Shown here piece by piece: positions 23,107 through 31,313 of a DNA stretch of 43,730 nt. The notes beneath the pieces are model-generated. The model saw only the letters and a list, made by a program, of their open reading frames with translations. It was not told the origin of the DNA and made no database searches. The stretch lies in contig JAHFQW010000014.1 in assembly GCA_023259115.1 (NCBI GenBank), positions 1-43,730 on the forward strand. The letters are read 5' to 3'. The position numbers were made by a program, and so were the translations under genes. Source of the DNA: an archaeon. GTDB lineage: Archaea; Nanobdellota; Nanobdellia; Woesearchaeales; GW2011-AR9. The stretch's first letter is position 1. Each line of letters opens with the position of its first letter.

Positions 23107-24894
23107 ATGGCTTTACGCAAGGTTCTGGTAACGGTTGTGGGACATGTTGATCATGGAAAGACGTCGCTTCTCGATAGGATACGAAATTCAGTGGTGACGG
23201 CAGGGGAAGTGGGAGGAATTACACAAGCAATTGGAGTGTCCATTATCCCCATTGAGGTGATTCAAAAAATTTGCGGGAAGCTGATGAATGTATTTGCGGG
23301 AAAAGTAACCGTGCCGGGATTATTGACCATTGATACGCCAGGACACGCGGCATTTACTTCATTGCGCAAACGGGGAGGGAGTTTGGCAGATATTGCAATT
23401 TTAGTGGTTGATATCAATGAAGGATTTAAACCGCAGACACTTGAGAGTATTGAGATTCTACGAGCACATAAAGTGCCTTTTATTGTTGCGGCAAATAAGA
23501 TTGATTTGATTGATGGGTGGGGTTATGATACAAGCACATTTTTGATTGATAATATTAATGGATTGGATTATAAGACACAAGGACTATTTGAGGGGAAGAT
23601 GTATGAGTTAGTGGCAAAGTTTGGTGAGTTGGGGCTAGAAGCGGAACGATTTGATCGGGTGGGGGATTATACAAAACAGTTGGCATTGGTGCCGTTATCG
23701 GCGAAAACGGGACAAGGTATTCCTGAATTGCTCTTAGTGCTCACGGCACTCGCGCAAAAATATATGGGGAAGCAGTTGATGATTGAAGAGGAGGGAAATG
23801 CCAAAGGAACGATTCTGGAAGTCAAAGAGGAGAAAGGTTTGGGCACAACGATTGATACGATTCTCTATAATGGTAAATTGAAGGTAAATGAGACGTTAGT
23901 TATTGGAGGTATTGATATGCCTCTGGTTGTGAAAGTGCGAGCGTTGCTTGAACCAATGGAACTCTCGGAGATGAGAGATAAGAAGAGCAAGTTTAAGAAT
24001 GTAAAAGAGGCGTATGCGGCAACAGGTGTGAAGATTGTGGCACCGGGATTGGATGGAGCAATTGCGGGGATGCCGATTCGGTCATGTTCGGGCACGACGG
24101 AAGAAATCAAAAAACTGAGTGAGGAAGTGCAAGCGGAAGTGAAGGAAGTTGTTTCGGAAGATAGCGCAGAGATAGGTGTGCTCATTAAAGCGGATACGAT
24201 TGGCGGGCTTGAGGCACTGCGACATTTGTTACATGAGCGGCAGATTCCGATTTCTTCGGCATCACTAGGCGAGGTTACAAAGCGAGATATTTCGCAACTT
24301 GAAACGATGAAGAATAAAGATGAGTTTTATGGTGTGATTTTAGGTTTTAATACTAAGATTCCAGCAGATGTGGTGGAACTGGTGAAGAATAAAGAGTTGA
24401 AGATTATTACGCATGAAATTATTTACAAAACAATTGAGGAGTATGAAGCGTATAAAGAGAAATTGAAGAAAGATATTGAGCTGCGGGAGTTGAATACTCT
24501 TGTTCGCCCTTGCAAGTTTATGATTATGAAAGGATATGTGTTTCGACAGAATAATCCGGCGGTTGTCGGGGTTGAGATTGAGATTGGACGAGTACGATCA
24601 GGCGATCCTATTATGAAGAGTGATGGGCAAAAGCTGACAAATGTGAAGAGTTTGCAAGAGAATCAGGAAGCGGTTGCCGTTGCGGAGCAAGGTAGACAGT
24701 TGGCAATGAGTATGGATCATGTGACGGTGGGAAGACAGATCAATGAAGGGGATTTTTTGTATACGGATATCCCCGAAGAGCATTTTAAGAAGTTGAAAGA
24801 GCTTAAGAAGAATTTAACGAAGAATGAGATTGAGGTGTTAAAAGAGATTGCAGAGATTAAGAGGAGGAATAATCCGGTGTGGGGGGTTGGGTGA
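23107..24894 (+). CDS. infB: Translation initiation factor aIF5B (archaeal IF2)
   Basis: This GTPase of 595 residues promotes subunit joining and initiator tRNA positioning. Motifs: G1 GHVDHGKTS near residue 13, a GGITQAIG switch I, G3 DTPGH, G4 NKIDL, G5 SAKTG. Domain II, a Rossmann-like domain III (VLIKADTIGGLEAL) and the beta-barrel domain IV follow. The length matches archaeal aIF5B, with no intein in the G domain. The start MALRKV fits the family and the TATA position. Its stop overlaps the ATG of the PUA gene by one base (TGATG). Confidence 0.96.
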   Translation: MALRKVLVTVVGHVDHGKTSLLDRIRNSVVTAGEVGGITQAIGVSIIPIEVIQKICGKLMNVFAGKVTVPGLLTIDTPGHAAFTSLRKRGGSLADIAILVVDINEGFKPQTLESIEILRAHKVPFIVAANKIDLIDGWGYDTSTFLIDNINGLDYKTQGLFEGKMYELVAKFGELGLEAERFDRVGDYTKQLALVPLSAKTGQGIPELLLVLTALAQKYMGKQLMIEEEGNAKGTILEVKEEKGLGTTIDTILYNGKLKVNETLVIGGIDMPLVVKVRALLEPMELSEMRDKKSKFKNVKEAYAATGVKIVAPGLDGAIAGMPIRSCSGTTEEIKKLSEEVQAEVKEVVSEDSAEIGVLIKADTIGGLEALRHLLHERQIPISSASLGEVTKRDISQLETMKNKDEFYGVILGFNTKIPADVVELVKNKELKIITHEIIYKTIEEYEAYKEKLKKDIELRELNTLVRPCKFMIMKGYVFRQNNPAVVGVEIEIGRVRSGDPIMKSDGQKLTNVKSLQENQEAVAVAEQGRQLAMSMDHVTVGRQINEGDFLYTDIPEEHFKKLKELKKNLTKNEIEVLKEIAEIKRRNNPVWGVG

Positions 24895-25370
24895 TGCAGC
24901 AATTAACAATTCTTAATACACGAGATGTGAAGAGATTGCGAGAGCTTGTGGAGAAGCAATTTGGCTATTTTCCGCAGGAGGATTATGCTTATTTTAAAGG
25001 AGAGAATGAAAAGATTTCAATTGTGAGTAAAGATATTGTACAGGTTGATTTTAAGAAGTTAATTGTGGATAAGATTGGTTTGTATTTTGCAGAGGATATG
25101 GGCAGTGAGATACGTCTGAGTAAGGAAGGAGCGCAGTTATTGGGCCGAGAGGCGTTTGCGAAGGGGGAAGAGTTATGTAATGTGGTGGATTTGTCTGAGG
25201 AGGAGTTGAGAACATATTTTCAAGGACAGGAATTGAAGAGAGATTTAGGAGCAGAGAAAAAGCTGGTGTTGCTGCGCTATGGAGGAGATATTATTGGATG
25301 TGCGAAGTATAAAGAGGGAATGATTTTGAATTTTATGCCCAAACAGCATCGAGGGGAAGTGATTGTGTGA
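24894..25370 (+). CDS. PUA-like RNA-binding protein (RsmF C-domain/COG3270-like)
   Basis: A protein of 158 residues translated from an ATG that overlaps the aIF5B stop. The C-terminal motif LLRYGGDIIGCAKYKEG...LNFMPKQHRGE resembles the PUA-like domain found at the C-terminus of RsmF/NOP2-type rRNA methyltransferases and as a stand-alone archaeal RNA-binding protein. The methyltransferase domain itself is absent. Coupling with aIF5B supports a role on rRNA or the ribosome. The function of the stand-alone protein is not established. Confidence 0.78.
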   Translation: MQQLTILNTRDVKRLRELVEKQFGYFPQEDYAYFKGENEKISIVSKDIVQVDFKKLIVDKIGLYFAEDMGSEIRLSKEGAQLLGREAFAKGEELCNVVDLSEEELRTYFQGQELKRDLGAEKKLVLLRYGGDIIGCAKYKEGMILNFMPKQHRGEVIV

Positions 25371-25390
25371 GAAATTGGTATCTTAGATAA

Positions 25391-25400
25391 TTTTATATAT
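25391..25400 (+). promoter_or_regulatory. TATA box of the DUF1697 gene
   Basis: TTTTATATAT is centred 26 nt before the ATG at 25422, which has no ribosome site. Leaderless expression is likely. Confidence 0.6.
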
Positions 25401-25421
25401 TCTGTTTTTGTTGTAATAATT

Positions 25422-25961
25422 ATGGTTAGATATATTTCTTTATTGCGGGGCGTGAATGTGAGCGGACAGAAGAAGATAAAAATGGATGTACTTGGAAAAC
25501 TCTATGGGGGGTTAGGTTTGAGTTGTGTTCAAACATATATCCAAAGTGGAAATGTACTATTTGATTGTGAGGAGAACACGGTGAGATTGAGTGAAAAGAT
25601 TAAAGAGGGCATTCGGAAATCTTTTGGATTTGAAGTTGAGGTGATACTGCGAACAAAACAGGAGTGGCAGAAGATTCAAGGGAATACTTTGTTTCAAAAT
25701 AAAGATTCAACTCAGATTTATGTGGTGTTTTTAGCGCGAAAACCTGAAATGAAGAGGGATTTGAATAAAGCGAATAAAGTTAAAGATGCGCAAGAGGAAT
25801 TTGTGATTTCGGGTAGAGAGGTATATCTTTTTTTGCCAAATGGCATGGGGCGAACCAAGTTGTCAAATACTTTTTGGGAGAATATGTTGAACGTACCCGC
25901 AACGACGCGAAATTGGAATACGGTGAGGAAGTTAGGAGAGTTGATGGAACATATTTTGTGA
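25422..25961 (+). CDS. DUF1697 family protein
   Basis: This protein of 179 residues begins with the family hallmark YISLLRGVNVSGQKKIKMD, continues with YIQSGNVLFD, and ends with LPNGMGRTKLSN and ATTRNWNTVRKL, covering the whole domain. The family is widespread in bacteria and its biochemical role is unknown. Presence in an archaeon suggests lateral transfer. The gene is transcribed alone from a TATA box 26 nt upstream. Confidence 0.9.
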   Translation: MVRYISLLRGVNVSGQKKIKMDVLGKLYGGLGLSCVQTYIQSGNVLFDCEENTVRLSEKIKEGIRKSFGFEVEVILRTKQEWQKIQGNTLFQNKDSTQIYVVFLARKPEMKRDLNKANKVKDAQEEFVISGREVYLFLPNGMGRTKLSNTFWENMLNVPATTRNWNTVRKLGELMEHIL

Positions 25962-26033
25962 ATACGAGTTGATAAGTGAAATTATTTTTTTGCTTTAGAA
26001 AGATTTTTAAGTATGTTAATATCTGTAAGAATT

Positions 26034-26297
26034 ATGGCATTAGAATTTGTTGGTTATCTGGGAGGATTTCTTATTGCTATCGCTTTAATTCCACAATTAA
26101 TTAAAACATGGAAGACCAAATCAGCAAAAGATTTGTCTTTATTATGGACAACTATATCATTAATAGGATTAATACTTTACGGAATTTATGCAGAAATAAA
26201 TTCTATTTACCCATTATTTACATTTGCAACAATAGAATCAGTTATGATTGTCGTATTAATCCTTCTCAAGATAAAGTATGATCGGGCAAAAAACTAA
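26034..26297 (+). CDS. SemiSWEET/MtN3-like sugar transporter
   Basis: This small membrane protein of 87 residues has three spans and a PQ-loop in the first (IALIPQLIKTWKTKSAKDLS), the layout of prokaryotic SemiSWEETs, which dimerise to pass sugars down a gradient. The start at 26034 is supported by a TTTTTAA box centred 27 nt upstream. An ATG 21 nt earlier is in frame. The sugar is unknown. Glucokinase in the same window would be a sensible partner in glucose uptake, but this is only inference. Confidence 0.85.
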   Translation: MALEFVGYLGGFLIAIALIPQLIKTWKTKSAKDLSLLWTTISLIGLILYGIYAEINSIYPLFTFATIESVMIVVLILLKIKYDRAKN

Positions 26298-26321
26298 CTT
26301 CTTCGGATTTCTTTGAAATCT

Positions 26322-26390
26322 TCGACCCCGCTGCGCTCTCACTTCGTTCGGGACAGATAACAGCGCATATGATTGCCTCAATTTACTATA
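26322..26390. other. GC-rich palindromic patch between convergent genes
   Basis: A GC-rich stretch stands out in AT-rich surroundings between the SemiSWEET and TrmB 3' ends. CCCG (about 26330) pairs with CGGG about 22 nt later, and TGCGCT pairs with AGCGCA further right. It ends in TTTACTATA (26382-26390), the same 3' end as several intergenic hairpins here, though no full-length left arm is present. It may be a degenerate element or a bidirectional terminator. Confidence 0.4.
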
Positions 26391-26393
26391 AGT

Positions 26394-27143
26394 TTATTTT
26401 TCTTCCTCACAACTGTCCCACATGCATTGGAAGAATTTTCTGTAGCCATCTGCGAGCACTTTACTTTTAAGAACAAATTGCAACGGCTCTTCATATAATT
26501 CTCCGGGTTTGACGCCAACAAAAGTGACAACATAATCGCCAAAGATATCAACGGCGGTGGCGGAGGAATATTTTTTAGGGAGGAAACGGTAGGGTTTGCC
26601 GACAAATTTGAGAATTTCTGGCTTTTGTTCTTTGATTTCGTAATCAAATAAATGGATGAATTTGATGCCAAGCTGTTTTCTTTCTTGATCGAAATGGCGC
26701 AGATAGTGCTGCAGGCGAGGATCTAACCAAAAGGCTTTGGCACCGATGAAGTAGACTGGTTGTTTTTCTTGTAAAATCAATTGAAGATAGTTTTTGAAGC
26801 CTTCAATGCCTTTAAAAAAATAGGCTTGGGCGTTGGGCTGAATGGATGAGTATAGTTTTTTCATGTCAGGCAAGAATGATTCTAGGGCAATTTCTCTTTC
26901 TTTGATTATTTCTTGGAGACGTTGGGGGTCAATTGGTTTAAAGAGTTTCTCGCTTTTGACAAATGTTTCTGAGGCGAGGCCTTTCTCGATGAGTTTGTTG
27001 AGGGAGTCATAGACATTGCGGCGATGTACTTTTGATTTGATGGAGATACTATTTACATTGGCTTCACCAAGGTAGAGGAGTGCTTCGTAGACGCGTGCTT
27101 CGTTGAGAGATAGTCCAATTTGTTGTAAGAGTTCTTGGTACAT
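26394..27143 (-). CDS. TrmB-family transcriptional regulator
   Basis: The 249-residue protein has an N-terminal winged helix (IGLSLNEARVYEALLYLG, then RRNVYDSLNKLIEKGL, residues about 8-65), a coiled linker and a C-terminal sensor-like domain (GFKNYLQLILQEKQPVYFIGAKAFWL). This is the TrmB layout, which in archaea controls sugar or metabolic genes. The ATG at 27143 is preferred to a TTG upstream. The gap to the preceding small gene is only 2 nt, so it is the last gene of the nucleotidyltransferase/small-protein operon and may regulate it. Confidence 0.87.
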   Translation of the reverse strand: MYQELLQQIGLSLNEARVYEALLYLGEANVNSISIKSKVHRRNVYDSLNKLIEKGLASETFVKSEKLFKPIDPQRLQEIIKEREIALESFLPDMKKLYSSIQPNAQAYFFKGIEGFKNYLQLILQEKQPVYFIGAKAFWLDPRLQHYLRHFDQERKQLGIKFIHLFDYEIKEQKPEILKFVGKPYRFLPKKYSSATAVDIFGDYVVTFVGVKPGELYEEPLQFVLKSKVLADGYRKFFQCMWDSCEEEK

Positions 27144-27145
27144 GG

Positions 27146-27481
27146 TTAACAAGTGTAGCTATCTTTCTTTAATCCTAATTTCTTTTGGAGTATATCATAA
27201 TAGAGATGATCCGCTAAGTGAAATTCTTTGAATTCACCATTGGCTATTTTTACAACGATGCATCGATTAGAAAAACCAATCTTTTTAATAAAAATAATAC
27301 ATTCACGCATGGCTGGTGCTGGTTCAAATTTAATCTCTCTATTCTTCAATCTAAGGCACCATTCAATTAAATTATCCTCAATATTTTTGATGGTCTTGGC
27401 ATAATCATCAAACTCTTTATTGAAAATAATGTTTTGACCTAAAATTTCTTTGATTTTTTGTTTAAGCTCTTCTACATTCAT
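27146..27481 (-). CDS. Small protein in nucleotidyltransferase operon (possible toxin-like partner)
   Basis: This protein of 111 residues has a helical N-terminus and a compact C-terminal region: SNRCIVVKIANGEFKEFHLA followed by DHLYYDILQKKLGLKKDS. The short strand-rich end with Lys, Tyr and His residues is reminiscent of RelE-like or other small TA proteins. No family is firmly recognised. The ATG at 27481 overlaps the nucleotidyltransferase stop by 20 nt, and TrmB follows 2 nt later. The tight overlap suggests a two-protein module. Confidence 0.6.
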   Translation of the reverse strand: MNVEELKQKIKEILGQNIIFNKEFDDYAKTIKNIEDNLIEWCLRLKNREIKFEPAPAMRECIIFIKKIGFSNRCIVVKIANGEFKEFHLADHLYYDILQKKLGLKKDSYTC

Positions 27482-28337
27482 TTTTAATTTCACCAAATAA
27501 TTTGATATAAATAGGTAGATTATCGTGGAGGGGATATTCTATCCTAGTTTTTTCTAAATCTTTAATAAATTTAAGGAGGGCTTGGTAAATGTATTGCAGG
27601 GAATATTTTTTTAAGAAGAGTTCTTTGGCTAGATCGTTGATTAATTCAATTTTTTTGCTTATAGGCATTTTTTTGACTTCCTCAAATTTACAAGAAAGAG
27701 AATATGCATCCAACAAATTATTGTGAATTAATAATTCGGAGTAGAAAAGTAATTCTCTAACTGTTTTCTGGTCTTCGTTTTCTAAAATCTCATTAATAGC
27801 CATTTCGTAGGTTACAACTAAATCATTATATGTTGGCCTTTTTATGAGAGGGAGGGGGGTTACTAATGGAAAATTGGCAATGCTGTATTTTGCTACAGAA
27901 TTGAATATAGGTTTTTTCAAATCGTTAGGGGTAATAAAAATAAAATGTTTCTCTTTAATGTCATCCTCATTTGATGGTTGATGATATTGTTTTCTTTTAG
28001 TAGAAATAACATAAATATCAATATCATTATACTCTTTCTTGTAGAGAAACGAGCCGGAGATAAATGCATTTTCGTAGGATAGTTCTTTAAGAATTTTTTT
28101 GGCTTGTTCTACACGTTGCGGAATCATATTACTGCCCTGCACATAATACTCTTCTTTGAGAGAAGAAAGAGCAGCAATTTTCTGTTTTATCTTGGAATAG
28201 AAGTAAGTCTTTTCTGTTGGTGTTAATGGCTGGCGGCGTAAATACTTCTCGATGAGTTGAACTTGTCTGCGTGTAAAGAGGGATGGGACAAACTGCGTCT
28301 GTTGTTGTACGAGGGTTTTACATATTTCTAGGTTCAT
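27462..28337 (-). CDS. Nucleotidyltransferase-fold protein with N-terminal helical domain
   Basis: The 291-residue protein carries an N-terminal segment FTRRQVQLIEKYLRRQPLTP followed by TEKTYFYSKIKQK. This is a helical motif seen in archaeal nucleotidyltransferase-type proteins of TA-like loci. A pol-beta-type site follows (GSFLYKKEYNDIDIYVIS, about 94-111), then a helical C-terminal half. The GS and DxD residues are present. The first gene of a three-gene operon, it overlaps a small protein gene. A TTTATAAATA box (28361-28370) is about 28 nt before the ATG. Function as antitoxin or AMP-transferase is inferred. Confidence 0.7.
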   Translation of the reverse strand: MNLEICKTLVQQQTQFVPSLFTRRQVQLIEKYLRRQPLTPTEKTYFYSKIKQKIAALSSLKEEYYVQGSNMIPQRVEQAKKILKELSYENAFISGSFLYKKEYNDIDIYVISTKRKQYHQPSNEDDIKEKHFIFITPNDLKKPIFNSVAKYSIANFPLVTPLPLIKRPTYNDLVVTYEMAINEILENEDQKTVRELLFYSELLIHNNLLDAYSLSCKFEEVKKMPISKKIELINDLAKELFLKKYSLQYIYQALLKFIKDLEKTRIEYPLHDNLPIYIKLFGEIKNECRRA

Positions 28338-28444
28338 ATATATTCAAACATATATCTTTATTTATAAATACTTCTATTTTTAAGTAATATCTTCTGGTGT
28401 TTTAGGTTAATATAATTTAAATGTATTTTAATCTTTCGTGTTGA

Positions 28445-28460
28445 GGTGGTGTTTACCACC
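28445..28460. promoter_or_regulatory. GGTGGT-ACCACC inverted repeat near a promoter
   Basis: GGTGGT and ACCACC are separated by GTTT, a perfect 6-bp GC-rich palindrome in an AT-rich divergent intergenic region (28338-28538). It lies 8 nt upstream of a CTTATATAG box (28467-28475) for the gene at 28539. The position fits a regulator operator next to the BRE/TATA. The nearby TrmB proteins are candidate binders, but no evidence links them. Confidence 0.45.
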
Positions 28461-28538
28461 GCTAATGCTTATATAGTTCATTAGTTATTACTCATAAATA
28501 ACAAACATTAAAAAACGAAATGAAGAGGTACATACAAT

Positions 28539-29090
28539 ATGATAACACGCAGAATTTTATCGGAAGAAATAGGAGAACGACACTTTATATCACTAGATAA
28601 AAAGTATTCCGACCGCAATCCAGAATTTAATTTGGAGTATCGAGTAATCATTAGCGATGTTGGTGATTATCAGGTGATGAGGAAGGGTGGATTTTCAGCC
28701 CCTACAACCGAGGTATATAGATATGAGATAGGCGGTGAAATCCTCTTCAAGCCACTTCAAGATGATGCAAGTATAAATGACGAGTGGATGAATTATGCGC
28801 TTAAGGTCGAATATCAGCAAGGAGAACCTAATGGAACTGGCGTAAAACCATCTGAGACAGAGGGTACAGTTTTTCATTTAGGAAAATCGGAGTTAGAATC
28901 ACTGTGTGGCACATATTTTCCCTATTTAGGACTTCAAGGAAAGTTAGTCTTGGCAACTCTAAAACCTCTGCCTGGAGACACACCCAGGGGGGCTATCGTT
29001 GAATTAGTGAAAAAAGCAATGGAGAGAAGTGAGATACAAAAAATATCTAAAGCCCATCACTCTTTTTTGCAAGTATACTCACTCGCATAA
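28539..29090 (+). CDS. Hypothetical protein (183 residues)
   Basis: A soluble protein of unrecognised family, with mixed strand and helix content and several glycine turns (GGEILFKPLQDD, EGTVFHLGKSELESLCGTY). No signal peptide, membrane span or obvious catalytic motif is seen. A GAAGAGGT ribosome site precedes the ATG, and a TATA-like box lies about 65 nt upstream, so the transcript has a leader. A GC palindrome sits by the promoter, and a hairpin element starts at its stop codon. The ClpX-like gene shares the same 13-nt word AATAATTGATCAA at its stop. Confidence 0.7.
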   Translation: MITRRILSEEIGERHFISLDKKYSDRNPEFNLEYRVIISDVGDYQVMRKGGFSAPTTEVYRYEIGGEILFKPLQDDASINDEWMNYALKVEYQQGEPNGTGVKPSETEGTVFHLGKSELESLCGTYFPYLGLQGKLVLATLKPLPGDTPRGAIVELVKKAMERSEIQKISKAHHSFLQVYSLA

Positions 29091-29170
29091 ATAATTGATC
29101 AATACCTGCTCGTTCGTAATAAGCAAAGAACAGATTTATTGCTCAATTATTTGTGTTCTTTGCTATATAT
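29089..29170. repeat. Crossing inverted repeats at gene 3' end (hairpin family member)
   Basis: A perfect 11-bp stem pairs 29122-29132 (AGCAAAGAACA) with 29154-29164, loop 21 nt. A second perfect 10-bp pairing, 29089-29098 (AAATAATTGA) with 29143-29152, crosses it, so the two form a pseudoknot-like or alternative structure. The left arm overlaps the stop codon of the preceding gene. The right end is TTTGCTATATAT. The same layout recurs after the ClpX-like gene. Function is unknown. Confidence 0.7.
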
Positions 29171-29273
29171 GGATTAAAAATGGAAGAGGAATAAAAAAAG
29201 TAGGGCTAAGTTTCAATTCAGAGGCAATTTTTGAACCGTAAACCATAAAAAGCCACCCTCATTTTTGCTTAGT

Positions 29274-30581
29274 ATGGCACGAACACTGATTAAAGATTTA
29301 CGAGAGAAGTTGAATACGCAAGTGGTGATACAAGGCTGGATTCAAGAGATTCGGAACTTGAGCAAAGTGAAGTTTATTATTCTACGCGATCGATCGGGAG
29401 ATATGCAAATGATTGCTTTCAAAGGTGATACGGAAGAAGAGACGTTTACGTTGATTCCAACTTTACAAAAAGAATCGGTTATTGAGATTGTGGGAATGCC
29501 TAAAGAGAATAAAGAGTCTCGCTGGGGAATTGAAGTGCTCATTAAGAAGATTAATCTGATTTCACTTGCGGCAACGCCATTGCCTATTGATAATAGTGAT
29601 AAAGGACTGACGTCGTTAGATAAGCGAATTGATCATCGGTTTTTGGATACGCGGAATTTAAAGACACAGGCAATTTTTAAAGTTCGCAGCAAAATTGTGC
29701 ATATTCTAACTAATTTTTTTGATGGGCAGGGATTTACAAATATTAATACGCCCAAAATGACAAAAATAGGGGTGGAATCGGGAGCGGAGCTGTTTTCTGT
29801 GAATTATTTTGGCAAACCAATGTATTTAGCGCAGTCGCCACAGGTGTACAAACAGATGTTTGTGGCAGGCGGGTTTGAGCGGGTGTATGAAATTGCGCCG
29901 GTGTTTCGAGCAGAAAAGTCACATACGATGCGGCATTTGACAGAGTTTACAGGAGTAGATATGGAAATGGGATTTATATCTGATTATACGGAAGTGATGG
30001 ATTTTATTGAAATGATGTTTATTGATTTGCTTACGCATTTGCAGATTGAGGCGGTAACAGAGTTGAAGATGTTAGGCATAGAACATACCATTCCGGCAAA
30101 AATTCCTCGACTGACACTGGATGATGCGAAGAAGTTGTTGAGTTTGAGAGGAAAGATGTATGCGACGGAGGAAGATTTAGATTCAGAGGGGGAGAAGTTA
30201 TTGTGTGAGATGGTGAAAGAGAAGTATGGAACAGAATTTGTGTTTGTGACGCATTTTCCTTGGGCAGTGAAGCCATTTTATCAGATGAAAGATGAGAAAA
30301 ATCCAAACGTGACACTGTCGTTTGATTTGTTATTTAATGGCGTGGAGATTTGTTCAGGATCGCAGCGAGAGCATCGATATGATGTGTGGTGTGCGCAAGC
30401 TCAGGAAAAAGGGTTGAATCCGGAACAGATGGTGGAATATAGTGAATTGTTTTTGTATGGTATGCCACCGCATGGCGGCGCGGGATTTGGGCTGGATAGA
30501 ATTACGCAGAGGCTACTTTTGTTGGATAATGTACGAGAAGCGGTGTTGTTGCCGCGAGATCCGGAGAGAGAGAGACCGTAG
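29274..30581 (+). CDS. aspS: Aspartyl-tRNA synthetase (archaeal type)
   Basis: This class IIb synthetase of 435 residues has an N-terminal OB-fold anticodon-binding domain (VVIQGWIQEIRNLSKVKFIILRD split over residues 17-40). The catalytic core has SPQVYKQMFVAGGFERVYEI, motif 2 FRAEKSHTMRHLTEFTGVD, and motif 3 GGAGFGLDRITQRLL near the end. The length fits archaeal AspRS. Whether it is discriminating for tRNA-Asp was not determined. The ATG is 26 nt after a CATAAAAAG box, so it is probably leaderless. Confidence 0.96.
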   Translation: MARTLIKDLREKLNTQVVIQGWIQEIRNLSKVKFIILRDRSGDMQMIAFKGDTEEETFTLIPTLQKESVIEIVGMPKENKESRWGIEVLIKKINLISLAATPLPIDNSDKGLTSLDKRIDHRFLDTRNLKTQAIFKVRSKIVHILTNFFDGQGFTNINTPKMTKIGVESGAELFSVNYFGKPMYLAQSPQVYKQMFVAGGFERVYEIAPVFRAEKSHTMRHLTEFTGVDMEMGFISDYTEVMDFIEMMFIDLLTHLQIEAVTELKMLGIEHTIPAKIPRLTLDDAKKLLSLRGKMYATEEDLDSEGEKLLCEMVKEKYGTEFVFVTHFPWAVKPFYQMKDEKNPNVTLSFDLLFNGVEICSGSQREHRYDVWCAQAQEKGLNPEQMVEYSELFLYGMPPHGGAGFGLDRITQRLLLLDNVREAVLLPRDPERERP

Positions 30582-30610
30582 ATTTCATCTGTTTACGTTT
30601 TGTTAATTTA

Positions 30611-31162
30611 TCATTTTTGTGGATGAAGTTTTGTGATTTTTTTGAGGACATTTTGAATGAATTTTTCTTTATATCGACGGTATTTCTGACCATCACCTTG
30701 GGCATATTGTACAGCTTCTTTTTTGATTTGGGTGTATTTTTTTACTGTTTCTTTATTTTTTTGAAGATAATTCCGAAATGCTATCATTTCTATCCACTCT
30801 TTTTGTTCAAATTGGACGACATGGATGTGTACTCTGCGAACTCTGTTTCTATACGTATAATCTTGGCGAAAAAATAAGCGCGTGGGGGTGCTTGCGATAT
30901 CTCTAAATTCATATCCTGCTTTTTCCAATTGTGTTCTTATTGATTTTATTTTCTCTTTAGGGATGCCTAGAGCGATGTCGATGATGCCTTTTCCCCCTAA
31001 TTTCTTAACAGAAGTGGAACCAATATGTTCAATAGAGAGTGGAGGGTTAAGAGAAAGAGCGGCTTTGATTTTTCTTTTTTCTTGTTGAAAATAACGATTG
31101 TAGTTTTGGTTATAGTTGTGAAAGAGGTATTTTTGCATTTTTAAAATAGAAACTTTAACCAT
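30611..31162 (-). CDS. GrpB/UPF0157 family protein
   Basis: The 183-residue protein has the UPF0157 signature IEHIGSTSVKKLGGKGIIDI, a nucleotidyltransferase-like fold, followed by the HIHVVQFEQKEW and IAFRNYLQKN segments of GrpB-family proteins. The family is related to dephospho-CoA kinase C-terminal extensions and aminoglycoside-type nucleotidyltransferases, and its function is unclear. It converges with aspS across 29 nt. Confidence 0.9.
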   Translation of the reverse strand: MVKVSILKMQKYLFHNYNQNYNRYFQQEKRKIKAALSLNPPLSIEHIGSTSVKKLGGKGIIDIALGIPKEKIKSIRTQLEKAGYEFRDIASTPTRLFFRQDYTYRNRVRRVHIHVVQFEQKEWIEMIAFRNYLQKNKETVKKYTQIKKEAVQYAQGDGQKYRRYKEKFIQNVLKKITKLHPQK

Positions 31163-31282
31163 ATATTAATTGTTGTACTCATTTTCTTTCAACCAAATTA
31201 GAAGAATGCTCTTTGTTATGTTATTTAGGATATGACTTGTTGCGTTGCCAACTGTTTCCATGTAAATGAGGGATGAGAAAAA

Positions 31283-31290
31283 TTTATATA
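31283..31290 (+). promoter_or_regulatory. TATA box of the gene at 31314
   Basis: TTTATATA is centred 27 nt before the ATG at 31314. This position favours that start over an in-frame start at 31266, which would lie before the box. Confidence 0.6.
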
Positions 31291-31313
31291 GCTCCACTTA
31301 TGGATGTTATATT

